21,867 nucleotides of DNA, from contig CAZBUH010000026.1 of NCBI GenBank assembly GCA_964495095.1, forward strand, positions 1-21,867. The letters run 5' to 3'. This DNA comes from CAZBUH01 sp964495095 (GTDB taxonomy: Bacteria; Bacillota; Clostridia; Oscillospirales; Oscillospiraceae). Position 1 is the stretch's first letter. Each line of letters opens with the position of its first letter. Below the pieces are notes generated by a model. That model searched no databases. It was not told where the DNA came from and saw only the letters and a list, made by a program, of their open reading frames with translations. Position numbers and translations under genes: made by a program. Below are positions 15,728 through 21,867 of the stretch, piece after piece.

Positions 15728-16660
15728 ATGCAATATGGATTTGGCGTGGATATTGGCGGAACAACGGTGAAGCTGGGCTGTTTCGACACCGACGGGCGGC
15801 TTTACGACCAGTGGGAGATACCCACCAACACGGAAAAAGGCGGGGAAAAAATCCTGCCTGATATCGCCGCTGCTGTAAAAAATCATATTGCCCGCTGCGG
15901 CGCGGAGGTAAGCAGCCTTATCGGCGTGGGCCTGGGCGTGCCCGGCCCTGTTACGGCGGACGGTGTGGTGAATAAATGTGTAAATCTGGGCTGGGATGTG
16001 ACGCCTGTGGCGTCTGAGCTCTCCTCTTTGACGGGATTACCCGTCCGGGTGGGGAACGACGCCAATGTTGCCGCATTGGGCGAGATGTGGCAGGGCGGCG
16101 GCAAGGGCTATGAAAATGTGGTAATGGTCACCCTGGGTACCGGCGTTGGCGGCGGAGTCATCGTTGGCGGTCAGATTGTGCCGGGGGCGCACGGCGCCGG
16201 CGGCGAAATCGGGCATCTCACCATGCGCCATGACGAGACGGAGCCCTGCGGCTGCGGCAAGCACGGATGCCTGGAGCAGTACGCCTCCGCTACCGGTATC
16301 GTCAGGATGGCCAGGCGGAGGCTGGCCGCTTCAGAAGAAAAGACGGCCCTGCGCGGCGTTGAGAAACTGACGGCAAAGGATGTGTTCGACTGCGCCAGGG
16401 ACGGCGACGGGACGGCTCTTTCCATAGTGGACGATTTCGGCGCTGTGCTGGGCCTGGCCCTGGCCCAGATTGCCTGCGTCTGCGATCCGGAGATTTTCGT
16501 CATTGGAGGCGGCGTTTCCAAGGCGGGCCAAATTGTCATCGACGCCGTGCAGAAGCACTATAAAAAATATGCCTTCCACGCTTCACGGGATACGCGCTTT
16601 GCGTTGGCCGCGCTGGACAACAGCGCCGGAATCTACGGAAGCTTTCGGCAGCTTCTGTAG
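15728..16660 (+). CDS. ROK-family sugar kinase (glucokinase-like)
   Basis: 310 residues. Phosphate-binding DIGGTTVK (8-15), the acidic loop GNDANVAALGE (109-119), VTLGTGVGGG, the sugar-contacting EIGH (160-163) and the zinc motif CGCGKHGCLEQ (174-184) are all intact, so it should be active. ROK kinases phosphorylate glucose, mannose, allose or amino sugars in the cytoplasm. It starts at ATG 15728 with AGGAGGG, 13 bases after the reductase, and is followed closely by the decarboxylase genes. In this setting it probably phosphorylates the sugar released from the phenolic glycoside. The helix-turn-helix domain of ROK repressors is absent. Confidence 0.9.
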   Translation: MQYGFGVDIGGTTVKLGCFDTDGRLYDQWEIPTNTEKGGEKILPDIAAAVKNHIARCGAEVSSLIGVGLGVPGPVTADGVVNKCVNLGWDVTPVASELSSLTGLPVRVGNDANVAALGEMWQGGGKGYENVVMVTLGTGVGGGVIVGGQIVPGAHGAGGEIGHLTMRHDETEPCGCGKHGCLEQYASATGIVRMARRRLAASEEKTALRGVEKLTAKDVFDCARDGDGTALSIVDDFGAVLGLALAQIACVCDPEIFVIGGGVSKAGQIVIDAVQKHYKKYAFHASRDTRFALAALDNSAGIYGSFRQLL

Positions 16661-16680
16661 GAACGTAAGGAGAACGGCTT

Positions 16681-18159
16681 ATGGATCATCGGACTGAAAT
16701 ATTGGATCTCCGCACCGCGCTGGAGGTCCTGCGCCAAGCCCCCGGTCAGCTTATAGAGACTAATGTGGAGGTTGACCCGGCTGCGGAGCTTTCAGGCGTG
16801 TACCGGTATGTGGGAGCCGGGGGCACCGTCATGCGCCCTACTCAGATTGACGGCCCGGCAATGCTTTTCCATAACATAAAAGGCCATCCGGGCGCCAGTG
16901 TGGCTATCGGCGTATTGGCAAGCCGGGAACGGGTGGCAAATCTGTTCGGCTGCAGGAAGGAGGAGCTGGGCGCTTTGCTGAACCGCTGTGTGGCCGGGGC
17001 TGTTGAGCCGGTGGTGATAAGCGGCCCGGCGCCATGCCAGGAAGAGGCGCATTTTGCGGCCGACCCGGATTTTGACCTTTTCCGCCTGCTTCCCGCACCC
17101 ACCAACACCCCGGCGGATGCCGGGCCGTACATCACAATGGGCATGTGCTACGCCACCCATCCGGATACGGGCCGCAGCGACGTGACTATTCATCGTATGT
17201 GCATCCAGAGCAGGGATGAGCTCTCGATATTTCTCCAGCCCGGCTCCCGGCATATCGGGGCCATGGCGGAGCGGGCCACGGAATTGGGCAGACCGCTGCC
17301 TGTCTCCGTCTCCATCGGCGTGGACCCCGCTATTGAGGTAACAAGCTGCTTTGAGCCGCCCACCACACCCCTTGGCTTTAACGAGCTTTCTGTTGCCGGC
17401 GCACTTCGGCAGCGCCCTGTGGAGCTGGTTAAGTGCCTGACGGTGGAGGAACATGCCGTCGCCAACGCGGAATATGTCATCGAGGGCGAGATACTGCCCG
17501 GCAGCAACCATGTGGCGGAGGACCGGAACACCCGCACAGGCTGCGCCATGCCGGAGTTTCCCGGATATAACGGCAAGGCGTCCCATGAGTGCTGGCTTTT
17601 GAAGGTGAAAGCGGTGACCCACCGGAAAAATCCCATTATGCAGACCTGCATCGGCCCGTCGGAGGAGCATGTCAATATGGCGGGCATCCCCACGGAAGCG
17701 TCTATCCTTGGGATGATTGAAAAGGCGCTGCCCGGAAAGGTGCTGAATGTCTATTCCCACCGGGCCGGCGGCGGCAAATATATGGCTGTGCTTCAGTGCA
17801 GAAAGACAGTCCATACCGACGAGGGCAAGCAGCGGCAGGCGGCGCTTTTGGCGTTCTCCGCTTTTCCGGAATTAAAGCACGTGATTTTGGTGGATGAGGA
17901 TGTGGATATTTTCGACGCCAATGACGTGCTCTGGGCTATGAACACAAGATTCCAGGGGGACCGGGACATTATCACCATACCCGGCGTCCGGTGCCATCCT
18001 CTTGACCCCAGCTCAAATCCGGAATACAGCGCCTTCATCGGGGATGTCGGCATATCGTGCAAGACAATCTTCGACTGCACGGTGCCGTTTGAAATGAAGG
18101 ACCGTTTCCGCCGCGCTCAGTTTATGGAGCTGGACCCGGAAAGGTGGCTGCATGGATAA
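16681..18159 (+). CDS. lpdC: Gallate (3,4-dihydroxybenzoate-type) decarboxylase, UbiD family
   Basis: 492 residues, about the length of L. plantarum LpdC (490). By memory the two agree closely over their whole length, for example ELSGVYRYVGAGGTV, APTNTPADAGPYIT, SDVTIHRM, FEPPTTPLGFNELSVAGA, MPEFPGYNG, IGPSEEHVNMAGIPTEASIL and VILVDEDVDIFDANDV. UbiD enzymes use prenylated FMN to decarboxylate aromatic acids; LpdC converts gallate to pyrogallol and protocatechuate to catechol. Its flavin would come from the UbiX-like protein encoded next, whose start overlaps this stop by eight bases. TAAGGAG precedes ATG 16681. With the tannase-like enzymes upstream this completes a galloyl ester to gallate to pyrogallol route. 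The family and closeness to LpdC are firm; activity on O-methylated gallate is possible but untested. Confidence 0.92.
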   Translation: MDHRTEILDLRTALEVLRQAPGQLIETNVEVDPAAELSGVYRYVGAGGTVMRPTQIDGPAMLFHNIKGHPGASVAIGVLASRERVANLFGCRKEELGALLNRCVAGAVEPVVISGPAPCQEEAHFAADPDFDLFRLLPAPTNTPADAGPYITMGMCYATHPDTGRSDVTIHRMCIQSRDELSIFLQPGSRHIGAMAERATELGRPLPVSVSIGVDPAIEVTSCFEPPTTPLGFNELSVAGALRQRPVELVKCLTVEEHAVANAEYVIEGEILPGSNHVAEDRNTRTGCAMPEFPGYNGKASHECWLLKVKAVTHRKNPIMQTCIGPSEEHVNMAGIPTEASILGMIEKALPGKVLNVYSHRAGGGKYMAVLQCRKTVHTDEGKQRQAALLAFSAFPELKHVILVDEDVDIFDANDVLWAMNTRFQGDRDIITIPGVRCHPLDPSSNPEYSAFIGDVGISCKTIFDCTVPFEMKDRFRRAQFMELDPERWLHG

Positions 18160-18724
18160 GCGGATTATTGTGGGCGTCACCGGGGCCTCCGGCGTAATTA
18201 TGAGCGAAACGCTGCTCCGGGAATTAAAGGCCGCAGGCCGGGAGATTCATCTGATTATCACCGAGGGGGCCAGGCTCACGTGGGAGCTGGAGGTTGGTTA
18301 TCCCATGGAGGCCCTGCTTGGGCTGGCCGATTATGTGTACCGCGAAGCGGACTATGCCGCCGTTGTCGCCAGCGGGTCATATGTGACGGAGGGCATGATT
18401 ATAATGCCGTGCAGCATGAAAACTCTGGCGGGGATAGTTACGGGCTATGCTGAGAATTTGCTGCTGCGGGCCGCGGATGTATGCCTTAAAGAGGGCCGTA
18501 AGGTTGTGCTGGTGCCGCGGGAGACGCCCCTGAGCAGGCTCCATCTGCGCAATCTCGCCGCAGCAGCGGACCTTGGCTGCGCAATTGTGCCGCCAATGCT
18601 CACCTTCTATAACGGCGCCGGCACGGTGGAGGACCAGATAAACCATGTGGTGGGCAAGGCGCTTTTGCAGTTTGGACTGACCTCGCGGGGCTTTACCCCC
18701 TGGAAAGGGGCGGCGGACAAATGA
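18152..18724 (+). CDS. lpdB: UbiX-like flavin prenyltransferase, partner of the gallate decarboxylase
   Basis: 190 residues, the normal UbiX/Pad1 length. Flavin-binding GVTGASGV (8-15), the central MPCSMKT (85-91) and VPRETPLSRLHLRN (121-134) are all present. The enzyme joins dimethylallyl phosphate to reduced FMN, making the prenylated FMN that UbiD enzymes need. ATG 18152 overlaps the decarboxylase stop by eight bases and its TGA overlaps the next start by four, so the three proteins are probably translated together. In L. plantarum, as I recall, lpdB lies apart from lpdCD, so the compact C-B-D order here is tidier. Function is well supported. Confidence 0.92.
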   Translation: MDKRIIVGVTGASGVIMSETLLRELKAAGREIHLIITEGARLTWELEVGYPMEALLGLADYVYREADYAAVVASGSYVTEGMIIMPCSMKTLAGIVTGYAENLLLRAADVCLKEGRKVVLVPRETPLSRLHLRNLAAAADLGCAIVPPMLTFYNGAGTVEDQINHVVGKALLQFGLTSRGFTPWKGAADK

Positions 18725-19104
18725 TACAAATGCGGCATTTGGAAAAGGAATTGTCCTTTTCCCGGTTTTCCCTGGACATCTATCCGGTGGGCGAGGATAT
18801 CGCCGCAGTGCTCTCCGGCGGAGAGCGGCCTCATATCGGCTGCGCCGTTCTGGCGCTGCCGCGGCCGTCCCTGACGGGCAGCGGGGCTGTGAGCTGCACG
18901 TCCTCGGTGCTGAATGCCGCGGGGCATAAGGACGAGGCGGTATGCCGCCAGACGGCTGAGGCCCTCTGCAGGCGCTATAACGCCGCCGTGACCTGCACCG
19001 GCGGCTTTCATCAGGACAACATTACGCCGGAACAGATAGAGGAGCTCAAAAAGGCCCTGGAGGAGCTGCTGTATGAGGCTGAGGGCGGCAAGTATTTCGC
19101 GTGA
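18721..19104 (+). CDS. lpdD: LpdD-like small protein of gallate decarboxylase (prenylated-flavin chaperone family)
   Basis: 127 residues. Recognisable LpdD features are GGERPHIG (33-40), where L. plantarum has a GGTNPHIGD-like motif, GHKDE (68-72) and GFHQDNITPEQIEEL (95-109), which match its GRFHKDN and GIHVNQIT segments in reduced form. LpdD proteins accompany LpdC/LpdB and are annotated as decarboxylase subunit D or as chaperones for delivery of prenylated FMN; the precise job is less certain than that of the other two. The ATG overlaps the UbiX stop (ATGA). It is the last gene of the operon. No terminator is obvious after it. Confidence 0.8.
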   Translation: MIQMRHLEKELSFSRFSLDIYPVGEDIAAVLSGGERPHIGCAVLALPRPSLTGSGAVSCTSSVLNAAGHKDEAVCRQTAEALCRRYNAAVTCTGGFHQDNITPEQIEELKKALEELLYEAEGGKYFA

Positions 19105-19197
19105 TTTTTGTCATGCTGGAGAGCCGTTTGGAGAACAGGGAAAGAAAGCAGTATATTTGAGCCAACAATTTATTTCTTTTTCAGATAAGTTCAGGTC

Positions 19198-19203
19198 TAT
19201 AAT
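19198..19203 (+). promoter_or_regulatory. TATAAT -10 of the C-deglycosidase operon
   Basis: A perfect TATAAT in an AT-rich 144-base spacer, 45 bases before ATG 19249. The -35 region 17 bases upstream is poor (T-rich), suggesting help from an activator. It implies that 19249-21580 is transcribed separately from the decarboxylase operon. Confidence 0.5.
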
Positions 19204-19248
19204 ATAAGTATAAAAACCATATCTTTTCAGCTTAAGGGGGACGGCAAT

Positions 19249-20160
19249 ATGAAAATCGGATTTTTGACAGGATGTTTAGGAGATATACCGCTGTACGATA
19301 AGGCGAAATTCGCCAATGAGGTGGGCTTTAAGGCCATTGAAATTTCCTGCTGGCCCCGGGAGAACGACCGGGACTACGCCGGCTCGGACATAGACGTGGC
19401 CAATTTGACACAGCAGGAGGCCGACAAAATCCGGGCGTATCTGGACGGCTTTGATTTGGAGATATCCTCTCTGGCCTACTATGACAACAACCTGTCCGCC
19501 GATCCGGCCAAGCGGGCGTTCATCAACGGCCACACGAAAAAGGTCATTGACGCGGCGGCCATGCTGGGCGTGGAGCTGGTGGGCACCTTCATCGGCCGGG
19601 ACATCACCAGGGACATCAACGGGAATTTTGAAGAGTTTGAGAAGGTTTTCGGCGGGCTGGTGGGCTACGCCGAAAGCAGGGGCGTAAAGCTTATGATAGA
19701 AAACTGCCATATGCCGGGCTGGCTGGAGCCGGGAAAGCCGGGGACAATCAGCTATTCTCCGGAGCTGTGGGCGGAGATGTTCAGGCGCATTCCGTCAAAG
19801 AGCTTCGGCCTCAATTATGACCCGTCCCATCTCCACGCCATGATGATTGACTACATGGACGCGGTAAAGGGCTTTGAGGACCGGGTGTTCCATCTCCACG
19901 CCAAGGATGTGGAGGTGTTCCCGGAGAAATTCAGGCGTTACGGCGTGTACGATTCCGAGCTGGGGGACAGCTACTGGCGTTACCGGATGCCCAGCCTGGG
20001 GCAGATTGACTGGAAGGCGCTGACAGACCACCTGAAGGCCCACGGCTATGATTTTGTTATCAGCATTGAGCACGAGGATCACCTTTACGAGGGCAGTGTG
20101 GAAAAGGTCAAAGAGGGCCTGAAAATCGCTTTTGATTATCTGAGCAGCTTTATTCGCTGA
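19249..20160 (+). CDS. Sugar phosphate isomerase/epimerase-like TIM barrel (xylose isomerase-like, AP endonuclease-2 family)
   Basis: 303 residues. The expected metal ligands of this fold appear in order: Glu151 (MIENCHMPG), Asp191 (LNYDPSHLH), His217 (FHLHAKD) and Glu274 (SIEHED). Members epimerise or isomerise free or phosphorylated keto sugars; some, such as YcjR, act on 3-keto glycosides made by Gfo/Idh/MocA enzymes. It starts at ATG 19249 with AAGGGGG. It opens the operon that encodes the C-deglycosidase beta and alpha subunits. It is less like known C-deglycosidase alpha subunits than the protein at 20618, so I assign it to processing of the released 3-keto sugar. A role as a second alpha subunit cannot be excluded. 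Confidence 0.82.
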   Translation: MKIGFLTGCLGDIPLYDKAKFANEVGFKAIEISCWPRENDRDYAGSDIDVANLTQQEADKIRAYLDGFDLEISSLAYYDNNLSADPAKRAFINGHTKKVIDAAAMLGVELVGTFIGRDITRDINGNFEEFEKVFGGLVGYAESRGVKLMIENCHMPGWLEPGKPGTISYSPELWAEMFRRIPSKSFGLNYDPSHLHAMMIDYMDAVKGFEDRVFHLHAKDVEVFPEKFRRYGVYDSELGDSYWRYRMPSLGQIDWKALTDHLKAHGYDFVISIEHEDHLYEGSVEKVKEGLKIAFDYLSSFIR

Positions 20161-20177
20161 GAGAAAGGAGAAAAAAT

Positions 20178-20612
20178 ATGGGCAAGATTTCCGTAAAGGG
20201 ATTTCAGTACGACCGGCTGTTTATCCCTCATGACACCATTGACAGGGAGACGGTGGAAGGCGTTCCAGTTGGGTATTCCTTCATTATCCGCTATCCCTCC
20301 TACCGCGGTACGTTTTTGAGCTGCATTGAGCGTTTTGAGCTGGAGGTGGACGGCGTCCGGGTGCCGGACGAGAAGGTCCGCTTCTGCCTGAACGGTAAGG
20401 AGTTTGTTTTAAACGAGCTCAATGATTTGCACCGGGAATACTGGTTTGTCCTGGCGGACGCCAGGATCAAGGTCATCGGCGATGAGATTGCGGATGGGGC
20501 GCACACCGTAAAAATCACCATGTTCCACCGTATCCCCTATACAGGGTATCACGGGGATTATCTCATCTGGGACAACATAGGCGAGAAAACCCTTGCCGTG
20601 AAAGGAGAGTGA
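20178..20612 (+). CDS. C-glycoside deglycosidase beta subunit (CGDB/DUF6379-type)
   Basis: 144 residues of mostly beta structure. The layout, with VPVGYSFIIRYPSYRGTFLS, an ELEVDGVRVP strand pair, REYWF near the middle and a closing HRIPYTGYHGDYLIWDN, is that of the small subunit found beside TIM-barrel alpha subunits in C-C bond-cleaving deglycosidases such as the puerarin enzyme. The beta subunit completes the alpha subunit's active site; neither alone is expected to work. It has AAAGGAG before ATG 20178, 17 bases after the isomerase-like gene, and its TGA lies five bases before the next ATG. The immediate pairing with 20618 is the hallmark arrangement for this complex. Confidence 0.78.
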   Translation: MGKISVKGFQYDRLFIPHDTIDRETVEGVPVGYSFIIRYPSYRGTFLSCIERFELEVDGVRVPDEKVRFCLNGKEFVLNELNDLHREYWFVLADARIKVIGDEIADGAHTVKITMFHRIPYTGYHGDYLIWDNIGEKTLAVKGE

Positions 20613-20617
20613 GCAGT

Positions 20618-21580
20618 ATGGGAAAAATCAAATTGGCGCTGACGCTGTACAGCCTGACCAGTGAATATGTGACTGAACGCCGGGACCTTGAGGGGTGCCT
20701 TAAGATGGCCCGGGACATGGGTTATAAGGGCATTGAATTTATCCCCGCCCAGATGGCTCCGGAGTACCCCTTTATTTCCGACGAGTGGCTGGCCGGCTTT
20801 AAGGCCCTGCTGGAAAAATATGAGCTGGAGCCTGTATGCTGGAGCGCCTACATAGATATGGGCATCCGTACCGACCGGGATTTGACGCCTGAGGAGATTA
20901 TGCAGTATACCATCAACGACATGATTTACGCCAAAAAGGCGGGCTTCCCAATCGTGCGTTCCCAGCACTCCATCACCCCCGATATTTTCAGGGCGATGAT
21001 CCCATGGTGCAGGAAGCTGGGCGTGAAGCTGACAATAGAGATGCACCATCCGCACACTCCGGAAACGCCGGTGTGGAAGGAGTACCTGGCCCTGATGAAC
21101 GGCGAGGGCAAGGGCTGGCTGGGAGTAGTACCGGACTTTTCCATCTATCAGCTCTATCCCCACAAGCTGTATATGGACGCCATGTTAAACGGCGGCTGCC
21201 GCAAGGAGAAAATCGACGAGATTATGAAGCTGGTGGACAAGGGCGCCCCTGAGTCAGAGGCGGAAAAGCTTGATTTGAACGAGGTGGAGCGCTCCTGCGT
21301 GCCGGATTTGTTCGAGGGCTATGAGCACTGCTCTGTGGACAATTTGAAGGAGCTGGTGCCGGTGTCGCCCTATATGCACGGCAAGTTCTACTACCTGGAA
21401 AACGGCGAGCACGATGTCTGCGTGCCCTTTGACAAAATCCTGCCCAAAATACAGGAGCTGGGTTACGAGGGCTACATTGCCGCGGAATATGAGGGGCATC
21501 ACTTCAGCGTGGATATAAGCGCCGAAGAGCAGCTCTCCCGCTTCGCGTCCATTTTCCATAAATATATTAAGGACGAGTGA
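20618..21580 (+). CDS. C-glycoside deglycosidase alpha subunit candidate (TIM barrel)
   Basis: 320 residues from ATG 20618. An in-frame GTG at 20609 is only a base from the AAAGGAG ribosome site and is rejected; the ATG has ten bases of spacing. Motifs: LTLYSLTSEY start, RDLEGCLKMARDMGYKGIE, then probable metal ligands Glu141 (IEMHHPH), Asp173 (VPDFSIYQ), His254 (YMHGKFYYL) and Glu290 (AAEYEGHH). These agree with alpha subunits of enzymes that cleave 3-oxo-C-glycosides by elimination, releasing the aglycone and a 3-keto sugar derivative. It directly follows the beta-subunit gene and ends before a terminator. The specific assignment rests on the beta-subunit neighbour and on the DgpA-like oxidase at 12607; a generic sugar isomerase is the fallback. 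Confidence 0.78.
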   Translation: MGKIKLALTLYSLTSEYVTERRDLEGCLKMARDMGYKGIEFIPAQMAPEYPFISDEWLAGFKALLEKYELEPVCWSAYIDMGIRTDRDLTPEEIMQYTINDMIYAKKAGFPIVRSQHSITPDIFRAMIPWCRKLGVKLTIEMHHPHTPETPVWKEYLALMNGEGKGWLGVVPDFSIYQLYPHKLYMDAMLNGGCRKEKIDEIMKLVDKGAPESEAEKLDLNEVERSCVPDLFEGYEHCSVDNLKELVPVSPYMHGKFYYLENGEHDVCVPFDKILPKIQELGYEGYIAAEYEGHHFSVDISAEEQLSRFASIFHKYIKDE

Positions 21581-21597
21581 GAAAGGCGCTCCCGCAT

Positions 21598-21634
21598 AAA
21601 GCGCTGATTCCGGAGGGAATGTCCCGGCGCTTTT
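21598..21634 (+). terminator. Intrinsic terminator of the C-deglycosidase operon
   Basis: AAAGCGC (21598-21604) pairs with GCGCTTT (21627-21633), with an inner ATTCC-ggag-GGAAT hairpin, ending in TTTT. It begins 17 bases after the alpha-subunit stop codon. The stem is interrupted, so efficiency is uncertain. Confidence 0.6.
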
Positions 21635-21652
21635 AATCCGGGAGATGCGGGC

Positions 21653-21821
21653 CCTGTGAAAACAGGATATTTCCGATTTAAAGCAATGGAAGCATCCCCG
21701 CAGGACGCGGGCGGCTGAATAAAAAAGGCTCCGGGATTTAGCCGGGTGTCCGTAAAACAGGAATCAGAAAATGAACGGCAACTGCCGTACAGGATTGGTT
21801 ACAAATCAAACGGTTTTACGG
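21653..21821 (+). promoter_or_regulatory. Structured, possibly regulatory leader of the next gene
   Basis: The stretch contains CCTGT-GAAA-ACAGG (21653-21666, GAAA tetraloop), CCCGC/GGACGCGGG-type pairing near 21695-21710, ACGGC-aact-GCCGT (about 21774-21787), and an enclosing CCGTAAAAC (21750-21758) with GTTTTACGG (21813-21821). The right arm runs into the GGAGG ribosome site of the following gene. No known riboswitch consensus was recognised. Confidence 0.35.
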
Positions 21822-21831
21822 AGGTATCGCC

Positions 21832-21867
21832 ATGAAACGGCTGACATCTTGTGAGTTTAATATCGAC
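21832..21867 (+). CDS. Start of an unidentified gene, cut by the window edge
   Basis: ACGGAGG followed by ATG at 21832 opens a frame that reads MKRLTSCEFNID to the end of the window. Twelve residues are too few to name a family. It follows the terminator at 21598-21634 and its own possible leader, so it probably does not belong to the C-deglycosidase operon. Confidence 0.5.
   Translation, partial: MKRLTSCEFNID

Noticed and set aside
20609..20617. GTG at 20609 as start of the C-deglycosidase alpha subunit
   Set aside because: It is one base from the AAAGGAG site; ATG 20618 has workable spacing.
21653..21831. Known riboswitch classes (cobalamin, TPP, FMN, c-di-GMP, fluoride, THF)
   Set aside because: None of the consensus core sequences I remember is present, so only an unnamed structured leader is reported.
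1..21867. CRISPR arrays, tRNA or rRNA genes, complete insertion sequences
   Set aside because: No regularly spaced repeats, cloverleaf, rRNA-like sequence or intact transposase gene was seen.

Overview
The window looks like a chromosomal accessory region of an anaerobic, high-GC gut Firmicute, most likely a Clostridia/Oscillospiraceae-type genome. The evidence is near-consensus AGGAGG ribosome sites, occasional GTG starts, an LTAC lipobox binding protein, short intergenic spaces and an oxygen-independent enzyme set. A run of exactly 100 Ns (3265-3364) marks a scaffold gap, so this is a draft or metagenome assembly.

Layout. (1) 1-320, minus strand: remnants of a mobilisation module, a truncated MobA/MobL relaxase joined out of frame to the first codons of another small gene, with a hairpin plus U-tract just upstream. 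(2) 521-3112, minus strand: a two-gene operon, a Gfo/Idh/MocA oxidoreductase followed by a double-hotdog MaoC-like protein. (3) 3365-5814, plus strand and divergent across the gap: an AraC regulator fused to a GH39-like domain that has lost its acid/base glutamate, probably the local sensor. (4) 6038-10628: a fumarate-reductase-type flavoprotein and two tandem subtype-B-tannase-like esterases. (5) 10845-13713: an orphan solute-binding lipoprotein and a DgpA-like Gfo/Idh/MocA oxidoreductase. (6) 13786-19104: an Old-Yellow-Enzyme/Fe-S/FAD reductase, a ROK sugar kinase, and a translationally coupled gallate decarboxylase set lpdC-lpdB-lpdD. (7) 19249-21580: two TIM-barrel sugar isomerase/epimerase-like proteins flanking a C-glycoside deglycosidase beta subunit. 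(8) 21581-21867: a terminator, a structured leader and the first 12 codons of a further gene.

Read together, the genes suggest a catabolic island for a plant phenolic carrying both a galloyl ester (or lactone) and a carbon-carbon linked sugar. The esterases would free the gallate carboxyl group. The oxidoreductase would make a 3-oxo sugar, and the alpha/beta C-deglycosidase would split the aryl-sugar C-C bond. LpdC with prenylated FMN from LpdB would decarboxylate gallate to pyrogallol, and the ROK kinase and isomerase would feed the sugar into metabolism. Bergenin (a C-glucosyl 4-O-methylgallate lactone), its galloyl esters and other galloylated C-glycosides are the best-fitting substrates. 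The substrate is an inference. The individual enzyme family assignments rest on motifs visible in the sequence. No pyrogallol-phloroglucinol transhydroxylase and no transporter permease is present in the window.
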